Below, in pieces: positions 20,042 through 29,189 of a stretch of 64,000 nt of DNA (positions within the stretch are counted from its first letter, which is position 1; each line of letters starts with the position of its first letter). The translations under genes were made by a program, and so were the position numbers. A model generated the notes under the pieces. The model saw nothing but the letters and a program-made list of their open reading frames with translations. It did not search any database and was not told the origin of the DNA. The DNA is from Gaiellasilicea sp963784895 (GTDB lineage Bacteria; Actinomycetota; Thermoleophilia; Gaiellales; Gaiellaceae): assembly GCA_963784895.1 (NCBI GenBank), contig CAWATM010000013.1:94500-158499 (forward strand). The letters run 5' to 3'.

Positions 20042-20045
<4 letters not shown>

Positions 20046-20329
20046 CCGAGCACGGCTACGACAAGGATGCGATCGGCAACCGGCTGCGGCGGATCGAGGG
20101 GCAGGTGCGCGGGATCGAGAAGATGGTGGACGAGGAGCGTTACTGCATCGACATCCTCACCCAGATCGGCGCGGCGATGACGGCGCTCGAGAACGTCGGC
20201 CTGAAGGTGCTCGACGACCACGTCAACCACTGCGTCGCCGGCGCGATCGCGTCCGGTGACGAGGCGGAGGCGCGCGCGAAGACGGACGAGCTGCTCGCCG
20301 CCGTCCAGCGCTTCGCGAAGACCCGCTAG
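20042..20329 (+). CDS. csoR: Copper-sensing repressor, CsoR family
   Basis: 95 residues, all-helical DUF156 fold. Cu(I) ligands follow the C-H-C pattern: Cys in ERYCIDIL, then His and Cys in DDHVNHC. The DNA-contact helix region RLRRIEGQVRGIEKM is conserved. The Cys/His set fits CsoR rather than the Ni sensor RcnR. It closes the copper operon and very likely acts on the palindrome at 16912-16926. The ATG overlaps the copA stop. Confidence 0.95.
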
Positions 20330-20412
20330 GAGGGTCTGGCGGAATGGCACTCGTCGTTCGGGGCGACCAGCGCGGCCCAGCGGCTCAGCTGCTATTTCGC
20401 CAGCCCCTCCTA
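20327..20412. other. Structured intergenic element between csoR and the SDR gene
   Basis: Positions 20327-20344 pair with 20395-20412 in an 18-position stem with one mismatch and one G-U. Inside lie two small hairpins: GTCG/CGAC around TTCGGGG, and CAGC/GCTG around GGCTCA. The whole resembles a three-way junction. The stem arms begin in the csoR stop codon and in the SDR stop codon. There is no T-run, so a bidirectional terminator, a repeat or a small structured RNA are all possible. Confidence 0.5.
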
Positions 20413-21162
20413 TTCCGTCCGCTTGTAACCCGAGCGGGCGACCATGCGGGCAGACAGCCCCGGTAGGAGCGCCTGCAGGAGCGAGAAGGCGCGGTACCAG
20501 CGCGGCACGAAGAGCTCTCGCTTGCCCGACTCGACCGCGCCCGCGATCCGCTCGGCGACGAGCTCGGGGCCGATCACGGCTCGGCGGAAGAACGGGCTGC
20601 GCAGGACGGTCTTCTGCGGGAAGCCCTCCGTCTCGACGAAGCCCGGCAGCACCGTGTGCACCTGCACGCCACGCCCGGCGAGCAGGCCGGTCAGCGAGCG
20701 CGAGAACGCCAGCTGCGCATGCTTCGAGGCGGCATATGGCCCGGCCGGCGCGAAGGCCACTGTGCCCGCGACCGAGACGACGTTGACGACATGCGAGCCC
20801 GGCTGCAGCCCGGCCTCGAGTGCGCGCACCATCCAGACGCAGCCGAGGTAGTTCGTCCGCAGCACCGCCTCGATCCGCTCCGGCTCGAGCGAGAAGAAGT
20901 CGCCGCGCCCGGGGATGCCGGCGTTGTTGACGAGCAGGTCGACACGCGGGTGCCGGGCGAGGATCGCCGCCGCCGCCCGGTCGACGTCCGCGCGCTCCGA
21001 GACGTCGCAGACCTCGTACTCACCGCCGAGCTCGGCCGCGAGCGGCTCGAGCCGCTCCTGCCGCCGCGCGACGAGCACGGGCCTCCAGCCTCTCCGGGAC
21101 AACTCGCGCGCCGTTGCCAGGCCGATGCCGCTGGAGGCACCGGTGACGACCGCGATCTTCAC
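20410..21162 (-). CDS. Short-chain dehydrogenase/reductase
   Basis: 250 residues from GTG. The Rossmann loop TGASSGIG is at the N-terminus, followed by NNAG, a catalytic serine in VVSVAGTV and YAASK with the catalytic Tyr and Lys. The C-terminal part ends with membrane-leaning sequence (FSLLQALLPGLSARMVARSGYKRTE), as in DltE/DHRS7-like SDRs. The substrate is unknown. The longer frame adds 36 arginine-rich residues that overlap the protease end and was rejected. Confidence 0.9.
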   Translation of the reverse strand: MKIAVVTGASSGIGLATARELSRRGWRPVLVARRQERLEPLAAELGGEYEVCDVSERADVDRAAAAILARHPRVDLLVNNAGIPGRGDFFSLEPERIEAVLRTNYLGCVWMVRALEAGLQPGSHVVNVVSVAGTVAFAPAGPYAASKHAQLAFSRSLTGLLAGRGVQVHTVLPGFVETEGFPQKTVLRSPFFRRAVIGPELVAERIAGAVESGKRELFVPRWYRAFSLLQALLPGLSARMVARSGYKRTE

Positions 21163-21172
21163 GGGCGCGACT

Positions 21173-24100
21173 CTACGGGCAGACGCGAATGACGCGCTGG
21201 GCCTCTGCCGTGCGGCCCTTCGCGTCGGTGACGATCGCGCGCAGCATGTGCCGGCCCTTCGCGGCGCCACCGCGGCGCCACGTGGCGGTGTAGAGCCCCG
21301 CGGTACCGCGCCGCACTGTCGCGATCGGCTTCTTGTCGACCGTGAACCGGATCGAGCGGACGGCGGCGGTCGAGCCGGCGACGACCGTCAGCGGCGTCCG
21401 CACGGCCGCGCACTCGCGGATCTCGGGCGTGAGCCACGTGACCGTCGGTCCATCGACGACGGTGACCGGACCGCCCGCGAAGGCGGTGTTCGGCAGCAAC
21501 TCGTCGCCGACGGAGTCGACGTTCTTCGACTCCTGGAAGTCGGCCGCCGACACCTGCATCTGCCGCTTGCCGGCGCGGAGCGCGGGAGCCTCGCGCGGGA
21601 TCGGGAAGAGCGCGATTCCGCCGGCCGGGTCGTAGGCGGCGGCGCCGATCAGCGTCTGGCCGTAGCCGATCACGAGCGAGTACGGGTCGACGCCGGCGCC
21701 GAGGTCGACGACACGGAGCGCAATCGTCGGCCGGCCCGCCGAGATGCGCCCGGTCAGGAGGCCGAGCAGCGGCGGCTGGAGGTCGTCGACCCAGGCGCGC
21801 AGGACGTAGGCGCCGCCGAGCCGCCGGCCGGTGAAGAGGTCGCGGCCCGAGTCGACGGCGACGTAGTACGCCTTCGTCCGCGGGAAGACGGTGCCGGCGG
21901 CGCCGATGTCGAGCGGGTAGTCGACTGTGAGGTTGTTGACGTTGACCGGCAGCCCCGCGTAGCCCTGGACGTCGTTCTCGTCCGCCGAGCCGAGGAACCA
22001 GGGATGGACGAGTGACCCCGGCGTCGAGACGATCACGGCGGCGCCGACGTTCACAGCCGGCTCGTCGAGCCGGATCCGGTAGAGCTTCTCGGCACCGTCT
22101 TCGTTCACGGGTGCGCCGGTGTAGTTCGGCGCGGGCCCGAAGGCGGCGGCCGGGTATCTGTAGGCGGACGCGCGCGAGACGCCCTGGCGGGTATCACCTG
22201 TCTGGATCTGCTGCAGCGGCACTACCGGTGCGGCCGCGAGGCCGGGGCGCGTCACGAGCAGGGCATACGCGACCTTGCGGGTGACCGAGCCGCGGTGGAG
22301 GAGCAGGAAGCCGTACGCCTCGCCGGCGCCCGCGCCCGCCGACGCGCTCGCCGTGACCGGGATCTGCACGCTCCCGCCGGGAGCGACCGTGACGGCGCCG
22401 GGGACGCTGATCTGAACGCCGTTCGGCTGGACCTGTGCCTTCACTTCGATCGTCCAGGTGCCCGAGCCCTCCCCGGCGTCTGCGAGCGAGAGCAGCAACG
22501 ACTTCGAGGCGGCGCCGCGGTTGAGGTTCAGATCCGAGTAGGAGAGCGAGACCGGATCGGTGAAGAGCTTCGGGTCGTTCGCGGCCATCAGGTCGACCTG
22601 GCCGGAGCCGGCGGTCAGCACGGGCGCCGCGGACGTGCGGGCGGTGTCGGCCCACGCGGTCGCGGCCGTCGAGACGAGCGCGGACTTGACCTGCAGCGCA
22701 GACCAGCTTGGATGGCGCTGCAGCAGCAGGGCAGCTGCGCCCGCGACGTGCGGCGCGGCCATGCTCGTGCCGTCGAAGACCGCGAAGGGGCCGCCGAAGC
22801 TCGGGAGCGTCGCGGAGAGGATCTGGCCCCCGGGCGCGCCGACGTCCGGCTTCAGCATGTGGCCGAAGGCGGTCAGCCCGGCCGAGGAGAAGCTCGTGAC
22901 GACGCCGCCCCGGCCGGTGGCGAGGTCCTGCGGGCCACTGCCGATCCGAGCCGTTGCGCGGCCGCCGCGGCCGGCGAGGAAGGCGCGCAGCTGCTGGCCG
23001 TCGAGGTCGGCGATCATCCCGCCGCGGACGTCGAGCTGCACGGGGATCGGGTTCGCCTCACCCGGCCGGTTGTCGACGAACACGATCCCGACGCCGCCGG
23101 CCCCCTTGACGCGGGCGCTCTTGAGCGCGAAGGTGCACGTGCCGCGCGAGACGAGCGCGATCGCGCCGTTCAGCGAGCCGGCGCGAAGCGGGGTGGGGCC
23201 GCCGTCGAGGTTCCCGGGCGGGCCACAGAGGTCGCGCGGCACCGGCTGGCCGTTCGTGCCGACGAGCGTGCCGACGTCGACGAGCTGCTGGTCCGACGTG
23301 GCCCAAGCCGCCGGTGTCGCCGGGCCGGCGGTGCGCACGAACGGGATCCGCGTCAGCGGCTCGGGCGTTCCCGGCGCGGTCACCGACAGCGCGGGCGCGA
23401 AGACCTGGGAGTTCGAGAGCGCGGCAACCGAGATCGCGTCGGGGGCGCTGCCCGGCGAGCCGGCCGAGCCGACGCCGTAGTCGTCTCGGTCGTTGCCCGC
23501 TGAGATCACGGGAACGACACCGGCGGCCGCGACGTTGCGCACCGCCTCGACGAGCGCGTCGCTGAGGGGATCGGTCTGCGGGCCGCCGCCGGAGAAGTTG
23601 ATCACGTCCATCCCGTCCTGGACGGCCGCTTCGAAGGCGGCGACGATCTCGGGTGTGTTGCCGACGTGGCCGACCGGGGTCGGCACGTTGAAGACGCGGT
23701 AGTTGCCGATGTACGCCCTCGGCGCGACGCCCGAGAGCCCCGTCGTCTGCGGGTGGTCTCCTCCCGCCGGAGCGGTCGTGCCCGCGTTGCCCGCGGCGAT
23801 GCCGGCGACGTGCGTGCCGTGGAACGAGTTCTGCGGGTCGAGGGCCAGCGGCGTCCGCTCGTCCGCGCCCGCGCCGACGAAGGAGCGGGCAACGATCACC
23901 TTCGGCGACGTCCACTTGGTGCCACCCTTCGGGAAGCCGGCCGGATAGCTGTAGCCCTCCGGGTTGAAAAAGGCGTTCTTCGGGTCGACGCCGTCGTCGA
24001 TGACGGCGATCTTCATCCCTTCGCCGCTGCCGCCGCCGGCGGCCGCGAGCGCACCCGAGCCGATCAGGCCGGGGCTACGGTTGAGCGCGAGCGCGTAGCG

Positions 24101-24556
24101 GTAGCTCGGGTAGAGCTTGCGCGCGAAGGAGAGCTTGGCCGCCTTCGCCAGCTCGGTCGCGGGCAGCTCGACCGCGATCCCGTTCAGGAGCAACGTGTAG
24201 TTGCGCTTGACCGTCGCGGCGGGAATCGCGCGCTTCAGCGAAGCCGTCGCGGCCCGCTGCGCCCGCTGGAGCTGCGCGGTATAGGCCCTCGCGCCGCGGC
24301 TCTGCACGTTCAGCCGGCGCGTGCCGCTGCTGCCGGCGAGCGTGCGTGAATAGGCGGCGAGCGGCGGGTCGGCCAGCGTCAGGATGACCGTGACGCGGCC
24401 GCTGCGATGCGCGTCCGGAATCGTGATCGTGCCTGCGCGCACGCGCGGGATCTCGAGCTCGCCGTGACGCCGCTCGATCGGCTGGAATGCAGCTGAAGCA
24501 GCCGACGTGACGACGAGCGCCACGCCGAGTGCGAGGGATCCGACGAGGCGGCGCAC
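21173..24556 (-). CDS. Secreted subtilisin-like serine protease with PA insert
   Basis: 1127 residues with a Sec signal (RRLVGSLALGVALVVTSAASA) and an inhibitor I9-like propeptide region to about residue 150. The catalytic triad is Asp near 187 (AVIDDGVD), His near 246 (HGTHVAGI) and Ser near 598 (DGTSMAAPH). A protease-associated insert (about 440-560, GTCTFALKSARVKGAGG) splits the domain, as in vacuolar-type or C5a-type subtilases. The C-terminal 450 residues are beta-rich Ig/Fn-like modules. It is probably extracellular. The GTG at 24556 is 29 bases from the divergent fabI start, so the promoters overlap. Confidence 0.93.
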   Translation of the reverse strand: MRRLVGSLALGVALVVTSAASAAFQPIERRHGELEIPRVRAGTITIPDAHRSGRVTVILTLADPPLAAYSRTLAGSSGTRRLNVQSRGARAYTAQLQRAQRAATASLKRAIPAATVKRNYTLLLNGIAVELPATELAKAAKLSFARKLYPSYRYALALNRSPGLIGSGALAAAGGGSGEGMKIAVIDDGVDPKNAFFNPEGYSYPAGFPKGGTKWTSPKVIVARSFVGAGADERTPLALDPQNSFHGTHVAGIAAGNAGTTAPAGGDHPQTTGLSGVAPRAYIGNYRVFNVPTPVGHVGNTPEIVAAFEAAVQDGMDVINFSGGGPQTDPLSDALVEAVRNVAAAGVVPVISAGNDRDDYGVGSAGSPGSAPDAISVAALSNSQVFAPALSVTAPGTPEPLTRIPFVRTAGPATPAAWATSDQQLVDVGTLVGTNGQPVPRDLCGPPGNLDGGPTPLRAGSLNGAIALVSRGTCTFALKSARVKGAGGVGIVFVDNRPGEANPIPVQLDVRGGMIADLDGQQLRAFLAGRGGRATARIGSGPQDLATGRGGVVTSFSSAGLTAFGHMLKPDVGAPGGQILSATLPSFGGPFAVFDGTSMAAPHVAGAAALLLQRHPSWSALQVKSALVSTAATAWADTARTSAAPVLTAGSGQVDLMAANDPKLFTDPVSLSYSDLNLNRGAASKSLLLSLADAGEGSGTWTIEVKAQVQPNGVQISVPGAVTVAPGGSVQIPVTASASAGAGAGEAYGFLLLHRGSVTRKVAYALLVTRPGLAAAPVVPLQQIQTGDTRQGVSRASAYRYPAAAFGPAPNYTGAPVNEDGAEKLYRIRLDEPAVNVGAAVIVSTPGSLVHPWFLGSADENDVQGYAGLPVNVNNLTVDYPLDIGAAGTVFPRTKAYYVAVDSGRDLFTGRRLGGAYVLRAWVDDLQPPLLGLLTGRISAGRPTIALRVVDLGAGVDPYSLVIGYGQTLIGAAAYDPAGGIALFPIPREAPALRAGKRQMQVSAADFQESKNVDSVGDELLPNTAFAGGPVTVVDGPTVTWLTPEIRECAAVRTPLTVVAGSTAAVRSIRFTVDKKPIATVRRGTAGLYTATWRRGGAAKGRHMLRAIVTDAKGRTAEAQRVIRVCP

Positions 24557-24585
24557 GGACAGCAGAGTAGCCGTAGGATCGCCAC

Positions 24586-25362
24586 GTGTCGCGATTCGCA
24601 GGGAAGCGCGCTCTCATCATGGGGGTCGCCAACAAACGGTCGATCGCCTGGGCAATCGCGAGGCGCCTGGCGGACGAGGGCGCCGAGCTCGCCTTCACGT
24701 TTCAGGGCGCGCGGATCGAGACGAATGTGCGGGAGCTCGCGTCATCGGTCGGCTCCGAGCTGGTGACTCCCTGCGACGTGCGCGCCGACGAGGACGTCGA
24801 CCGCGTCTTCGGCGAGGTCGCCGGCGTCTGGGACGGCAAGCTCGATCTGCTCGTCCACTCGGTCGCCTTCGCGGCCGCCGAGGATCTCGAGGGCCGCTTC
24901 ACGGACACGCCGCGGGACCGCTTCTGGCTGGCCGTCGACATCAGCGCCTACTCGCTCGTCGCCGCGTCGAGCGCAGCGGAGCCGCTGATGGCCGCCGCAG
25001 GCGGAGGGTCGATCGTGACGATGACCTATCTCGGCGGCGAGCGCGCGGTGCCGCACTACAACGTGATGGGTGTCGCGAAGGCGACCCTCGACGCCTCCGT
25101 CAAGTACCTCGCCTGGGATCTCGGCGAGAAGGAGATCCGCGTCAACGCCGTCTCGGCCGGGCCGGTGCGCACGCTCGCCGCCCGCTCGATCGCGGGGTTC
25201 ACCGAGATGGAATCGATGTTCGTCGAGCGCGCGCCGCTGCGCCGGCACATCGATGCCGGCGACGTCGCCGCAGCGTCCGCCTATCTGCTCTCGGACGACG
25301 CGAGAAACGTCACCGGCACGACGCTCTACGTCGACGCCGGCTATCACGCTATGGGGATGTAG
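24586..25362 (+). CDS. fabI: Enoyl-[acyl-carrier-protein] reductase (NADH)
   Basis: Final reduction of each fatty acid elongation cycle. 258 residues from GTG. The FabI-type dinucleotide loop is GVANKRSIAWAIA rather than the usual SDR TGxxxGIG. The catalytic YNVMGVAK (Tyr-6-Lys) and the SAGPVRTLAARSI substrate loop are present. The C-terminus YVDAGYHAMGM is typical. Divergent from the protease, it stands alone with the MMPL gene convergent nine bases away. Confidence 0.95.
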   Translation: MSRFAGKRALIMGVANKRSIAWAIARRLADEGAELAFTFQGARIETNVRELASSVGSELVTPCDVRADEDVDRVFGEVAGVWDGKLDLLVHSVAFAAAEDLEGRFTDTPRDRFWLAVDISAYSLVAASSAAEPLMAAAGGGSIVTMTYLGGERAVPHYNVMGVAKATLDASVKYLAWDLGEKEIRVNAVSAGPVRTLAARSIAGFTEMESMFVERAPLRRHIDAGDVAAASAYLLSDDARNVTGTTLYVDAGYHAMGM

Positions 25363-25371
25363 GCCTCCCGG

Positions 25372-27633
25372 TCAGCCCTCCGCCTCGACCGGCTTCGTGG
25401 ACGGGCGAGGCGCCTCGCTGTCATGCGGCGCTTCGATCGTGATGTTCGGCAGCGCCCGGTCGAGCCAGCGCGGGATGTACCAGGACTTCTCGCCCAGCAG
25501 GGTCAGGAAGGCCGGGACGAGCGTCATCCGCACGACGAGCGCGTCCGTGAGGATCGCGACCGCGAGCAGGATCCCGAACTCCTTCGAGATCCGGTCGGAC
25601 GTGAGGATGAACGCCGCGAAGACCGTGCCCATGATCACCGCCGCGGCGACCACGACGCGGCCGATCGCGGCGATCCCGTGCTCGACCGCCTCGCGCGTCG
25701 GCAGCCCGTGGACGTGCTCCTCGCGGATCCGGCTCATCAGGAAGACCATGTAGTCCATCGAGAGTCCGAAGAGGATCGCGAACGCGATCGGCGGCACGAA
25801 CGTCTCGATCGGCCCCGTTCGGTCGAGGCCCGTCAGCCCGAGCAGGTAGCCCTCCTGCACCACCAGGGTCAGGACACCGAAGCCGATGAAGGCGGAGAGG
25901 ATCGTCGTGATCGCGGCCGTGAGCGAGATCACGATCGAGCGGAAGGCCATCGCGAGCAGGATGAACGTCACCCCGATCACGTAGAGGAGGAAGATCGGCA
26001 GCCGCTCCATGATCCGGTCGGCGATGTCCGCGAAGGCGGCCGTGAGGCCGGAGACATACGCGATCGCGTCACCGCCCTGGGTCGCCGCCGGGACGACGTC
26101 GTCGCGAAGCCGGTGGACGAGCTGCTCGGTCTCCTCGTCCTGAGGAGCCGAGTCGGGAGTGACGAAGACGATCGCGACCGTCTCCTCGTCGTTCAGCTGC
26201 GGCTCGCTGGCCGAGGCGACGCCCTGGAGGTCACGAACGCCCTCGTAGACGCGATCCGGCGCCTCCGGGTCACCGTTGACGTCGATCACGATCGGGATCG
26301 GGCCGTTGAAGCCGGCGCCGAAGCCCTCCGCGAGCAGGTCGTAGGCGCGCCGCGCGGTCTGCTCCTCCGGCTGCGTCCCCTGGTCGGAGGCGCCCAGCCG
26401 CACGAGCCCGGACGTTGCGGCGAGCGCGAGACCCGCAACGAGCAGGACGATGAACACGGGCTTCGCGTTCCGGGTGACGAAGCGGCCCCAGCGTGCGACC
26501 AGCGTCTTCTCGCGCGCCGCCTCGGAGTCGTCGAGCGGCGGCAGGAACGGCACCTTCAGCCGGTCGACCTTGTGGCCGAGCAGCCGGAGCACGGCGATCA
26601 GGAGCGAGTTCGCGATCAGCACCGTCGTCAGCACGCCGAGCGCGGAGCCGATCCCGAGCTTGGTCACGAAGTCGAGCCCGAAGAAGGCGAGACCGGTCAC
26701 GGAGATCGCGACCGTCAGCCCGGCGAAGAGCACCGCGCGGCCTGCGGACGCGCCCGCCTCGGCGGCCGCGTCCACCGGTGCCATGCCCTCGTGCAGCGCC
26801 TGGCGGAAGCGGGTGACGATGAAGAGCGAGTAGTCGATCCCGACGCCGAGCCCGATCATCGAGACGAGCAGCGGCGTGATCGTGTTGATGTCGGTCAGGC
26901 CGGCGAGGATGAACAGGAGCAGGAACGCCGTCATCAGCGCGACGAGCGCGAGCGCGATCGGGATCAGCGTCGCGACGAAGGTGCGGAAGACGACGAGCAG
27001 CACGAGCAGCGCCGCGAGGAGGCCGAGCAGCTCCTGCGTGCCCTGCTCGATCGGCGGGAACTCGGCATCGCCGTTGTACTCGACGGTGACGCCGACGGGC
27101 GCGACGGCCTCGCGCACCGAGTCCTGCACCGCGAGGACTGCCTCACGGTCCGTATCGAAGATGACCCGGTCGAACTGCGCCTCCGCATAGGCGATCCGGC
27201 CGTCGTCCGAGAAGGTGTTCTCGTCGAAGGGGTCGCCGACCTCGGTGATGCCGGCCGTGTCCTCGGTCGGCTTGAACTCGTCCGTCTTCAGCTCGGCGAC
27301 CGCGTCCTCGATCGCCGCCTTGCGCTCGGCCGTGTCGAGCCGCTCCCCCGGCGGGGCCGCGAAGACGAGGTTGAGCACACCGCCCTGCTCCTCGGCGAAC
27401 TCCGACTCGATCAGGTCGGTCGCCTTCTGCGTGTCCGACCCGGGGATGTCGAATTCGTCTTTGAGGCTGCCGCCGACCGTCGCGACGAGGCCGATCAGGA
27501 CGGCGATGATGCCGATCCAGGCGAGCACGACGCGCCAGGGATGCGACGCGCAGGAGCGCGCCCAGCGTGCAAGTCCTCCCGTGGCGAGACGTTCGTGGGC
27601 GGCGCGGCGTTCAGGGGTCGTTCTCTCCGCCAT
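25372..27633 (-). CDS. MMPL/RND family membrane transporter
   Basis: 753 residues in two repeated halves, each with one leading helix, a large extracytoplasmic loop and five more helices. The second-half helices carry the family stretches GLGVGIDYSLFIVTRF and LSMDYMVFLMSRIREE, with Asp residues expected in proton relay. Members export lipids or other hydrophobic molecules; the cargo cannot be assigned. A good ribosome site (AAAAGGAG) precedes the ATG. It is a likely monocistronic envelope-lipid transporter. Confidence 0.92.
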   Translation of the reverse strand: MAERTTPERRAAHERLATGGLARWARSCASHPWRVVLAWIGIIAVLIGLVATVGGSLKDEFDIPGSDTQKATDLIESEFAEEQGGVLNLVFAAPPGERLDTAERKAAIEDAVAELKTDEFKPTEDTAGITEVGDPFDENTFSDDGRIAYAEAQFDRVIFDTDREAVLAVQDSVREAVAPVGVTVEYNGDAEFPPIEQGTQELLGLLAALLVLLVVFRTFVATLIPIALALVALMTAFLLLFILAGLTDINTITPLLVSMIGLGVGIDYSLFIVTRFRQALHEGMAPVDAAAEAGASAGRAVLFAGLTVAISVTGLAFFGLDFVTKLGIGSALGVLTTVLIANSLLIAVLRLLGHKVDRLKVPFLPPLDDSEAAREKTLVARWGRFVTRNAKPVFIVLLVAGLALAATSGLVRLGASDQGTQPEEQTARRAYDLLAEGFGAGFNGPIPIVIDVNGDPEAPDRVYEGVRDLQGVASASEPQLNDEETVAIVFVTPDSAPQDEETEQLVHRLRDDVVPAATQGGDAIAYVSGLTAAFADIADRIMERLPIFLLYVIGVTFILLAMAFRSIVISLTAAITTILSAFIGFGVLTLVVQEGYLLGLTGLDRTGPIETFVPPIAFAILFGLSMDYMVFLMSRIREEHVHGLPTREAVEHGIAAIGRVVVAAAVIMGTVFAAFILTSDRISKEFGILLAVAILTDALVVRMTLVPAFLTLLGEKSWYIPRWLDRALPNITIEAPHDSEAPRPSTKPVEAEG

Positions 27634-27698
27634 TGCGGTGGCTCCTTTTCGGTGGGGTCGCTACACGTTAGACGTGCGGGCACACCCGAATTCATCGT

Positions 27699-29189
27699 TC
27701 ACCGGTTCGTAACCGTGCGCGGGACGCCGTCGCGGTACTCGACGACGACGCTCACGCCGAGCTCCTCTGCCCGCTCCGGCAGCTCGCGCGCGACGCGGAA
27801 TGCGGCGGGCGGCGCCGATGTCGCGTAGCCGAGCGGCCGCTCGCGCGGCGCCTGCATCGCGTAGTAGAGGTAGACGCTGCCCGCGTAGGCGTCGGGCGGG
27901 AGCGCGGGCAGCTCGAGCAGCCGCCCAGCCGGCGCGTCCTCGACCCGGGCGTAGACGGCGTTGTCCTCGTCGGCGACGAGCGGGTCATAGAGCGGCACCC
28001 AGAGGTCGACAGCGACGACGACGACAGCGGCGGCGGCAACGAGGCGCGCGCGCCGACGAGCTTGTGTTTCTGAAACACAAGCCACCGCGACCGCCGCCAG
28101 CGCACCGAGGCAGAGACACGCGATCGGCAGGAGGCGCTCCGGCACCCGGGTCGAGTGCAGCGGCGTATTCCGCCAGAGGAAGCCGTACCCAGGCAGGTTC
28201 GAGCCGAGCGCGAGGAGGCACGGGACGAGCGCGCCGAGGCCGAGGACCAGGGCGAGGCGCCGCCCGGAAGAGATTGTGTTTCTGAAACACAAGCAGACGA
28301 GTCCGACCACGGCGAGGAGCGGCAGCAGCCAGCCGAGGTAGACGAACTGCTCGAACTCGCCGGGGTCGCGCGAGAGAAAGTCGCCGACCGTGGCGGAATA
28401 GCGCTCGACTTCCGAGAAGGGGCGCTCCACGGTGTCGCGGAGGCTGAGCGCCCAGACGAGGACGCCGGCGGCGATCGCCGCGCCGGCCACGACAGCTCCG
28501 AGCCGGAGGCGGCGCCGGGCGAGCGCATACGCGAGCACGAACGGGATCGCTCCGAGGGCGAGGTGCACCTGGCCCGAGAGCGGGATCGACGCGAGCGCGG
28601 CTGCCGCGAGCAACGTCAGCCGCCGCTCGACGCCGTAGAGCGCGAGCGGGAGCAGCATCGAGATCGGCCCGAGCAGGTGGCCGGTCGACTGCGCGACGCG
28701 GTAGGGCGCGAGCGCGAACGCGAGCCCGCCGACGAGCGCCGCGCCGAGGCCGAGCCCGAGCGTGCGCAGCCAGAGCGCGGCAAGCCCGCCGGCGCCGACG
28801 TAGGTCAGGAGGACGAAGACGTTCCAGCCGGCGACCGTGCCGAGGAGCGCCTGCAGCGGCCCGAACACGGCCGCGAAGGGCCAGCCCGCGAAGTTCACGC
28901 GCGGCTCCACCTCGGGCTGGAAGCTGTACGGGTCGAGCCATGGCTCGGCCGCCCGAGCGAACTGGTGGCCGGGGAGCCAGAGCGCATAGGCGGTCTGGAG
29001 ATGGTCGCCCGGCGTCACCCGGCCCTCGCGCGGCTCGCCGTAGCCGAGGAAGCGGTCGGTCTCGAAGACTGCCGGAGAGGTGGCGAGCAGCCCGGCGCCG
29101 AGATAGAGGGCGGCGGCTAGTCCCGCAATGCCCGCGCGGCTGCGAGCGGCTCGTCGAAGTCGGGCACCTCCGAGTCCTCGTACCGCCAC
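27699..29189 (-). CDS. Multi-pass membrane protein of unknown function
   Basis: About 496 residues from the GTG at 29189. An ATG at 29261 would also be in frame but extends further into the peroxiredoxin gene. Ten or more hydrophobic helices run from about residue 20 to 400, with a soluble C-terminal part. The overall look (YGVERR, HSTRVPERLLPIA, YSFQP) recalls GT-C glycosyltransferase-like or YfhO-like proteins, but no decisive motif was seen. Two copies of a roughly 20-base palindrome are embedded in the reading frame without breaking it (28060-28082 and 28274-28292), encoding CVSETQ and CFRNT in different frames. It is the last gene of the sigma-factor operon. Confidence 0.75.
   Translation of the reverse strand: MAVRGLGGARLRRAARSRAGIAGLAAALYLGAGLLATSPAVFETDRFLGYGEPREGRVTPGDHLQTAYALWLPGHQFARAAEPWLDPYSFQPEVEPRVNFAGWPFAAVFGPLQALLGTVAGWNVFVLLTYVGAGGLAALWLRTLGLGLGAALVGGLAFALAPYRVAQSTGHLLGPISMLLPLALYGVERRLTLLAAAALASIPLSGQVHLALGAIPFVLAYALARRRLRLGAVVAGAAIAAGVLVWALSLRDTVERPFSEVERYSATVGDFLSRDPGEFEQFVYLGWLLPLLAVVGLVCLCFRNTISSGRRLALVLGLGALVPCLLALGSNLPGYGFLWRNTPLHSTRVPERLLPIACLCLGALAAVAVACVSETQARRRARLVAAAAVVVVAVDLWVPLYDPLVADEDNAVYARVEDAPAGRLLELPALPPDAYAGSVYLYYAMQAPRERPLGYATSAPPAAFRVARELPERAEELGVSVVVEYRDGVPRTVTNR
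28060..28082. repeat. Palindromic repeat, copy 1
   Basis: A perfect palindrome with arms GCTTGTGTTTC and GAAACACAAGC around a single T. It is much more AT-rich than the surrounding coding sequence and lies inside the membrane protein gene. Copy 2 is about 210 bases away. Confidence 0.9.
28274..28292. repeat. Palindromic repeat, copy 2
   Basis: Arms TTGTGTTTC and GAAACACAA around a T, identical to the core of copy 1; identity continues two bases further on the right (GC). It is translated in a different codon phase from copy 1, so shared protein function cannot explain the conservation. Confidence 0.9.

Noticed and set aside
20331..20412. tRNA-Leu-like start (TCTGGCGGAATGGCAC) after csoR
   Set aside because: No anticodon arm or T-arm can be drawn; the sequence is explained better by the long hairpin.
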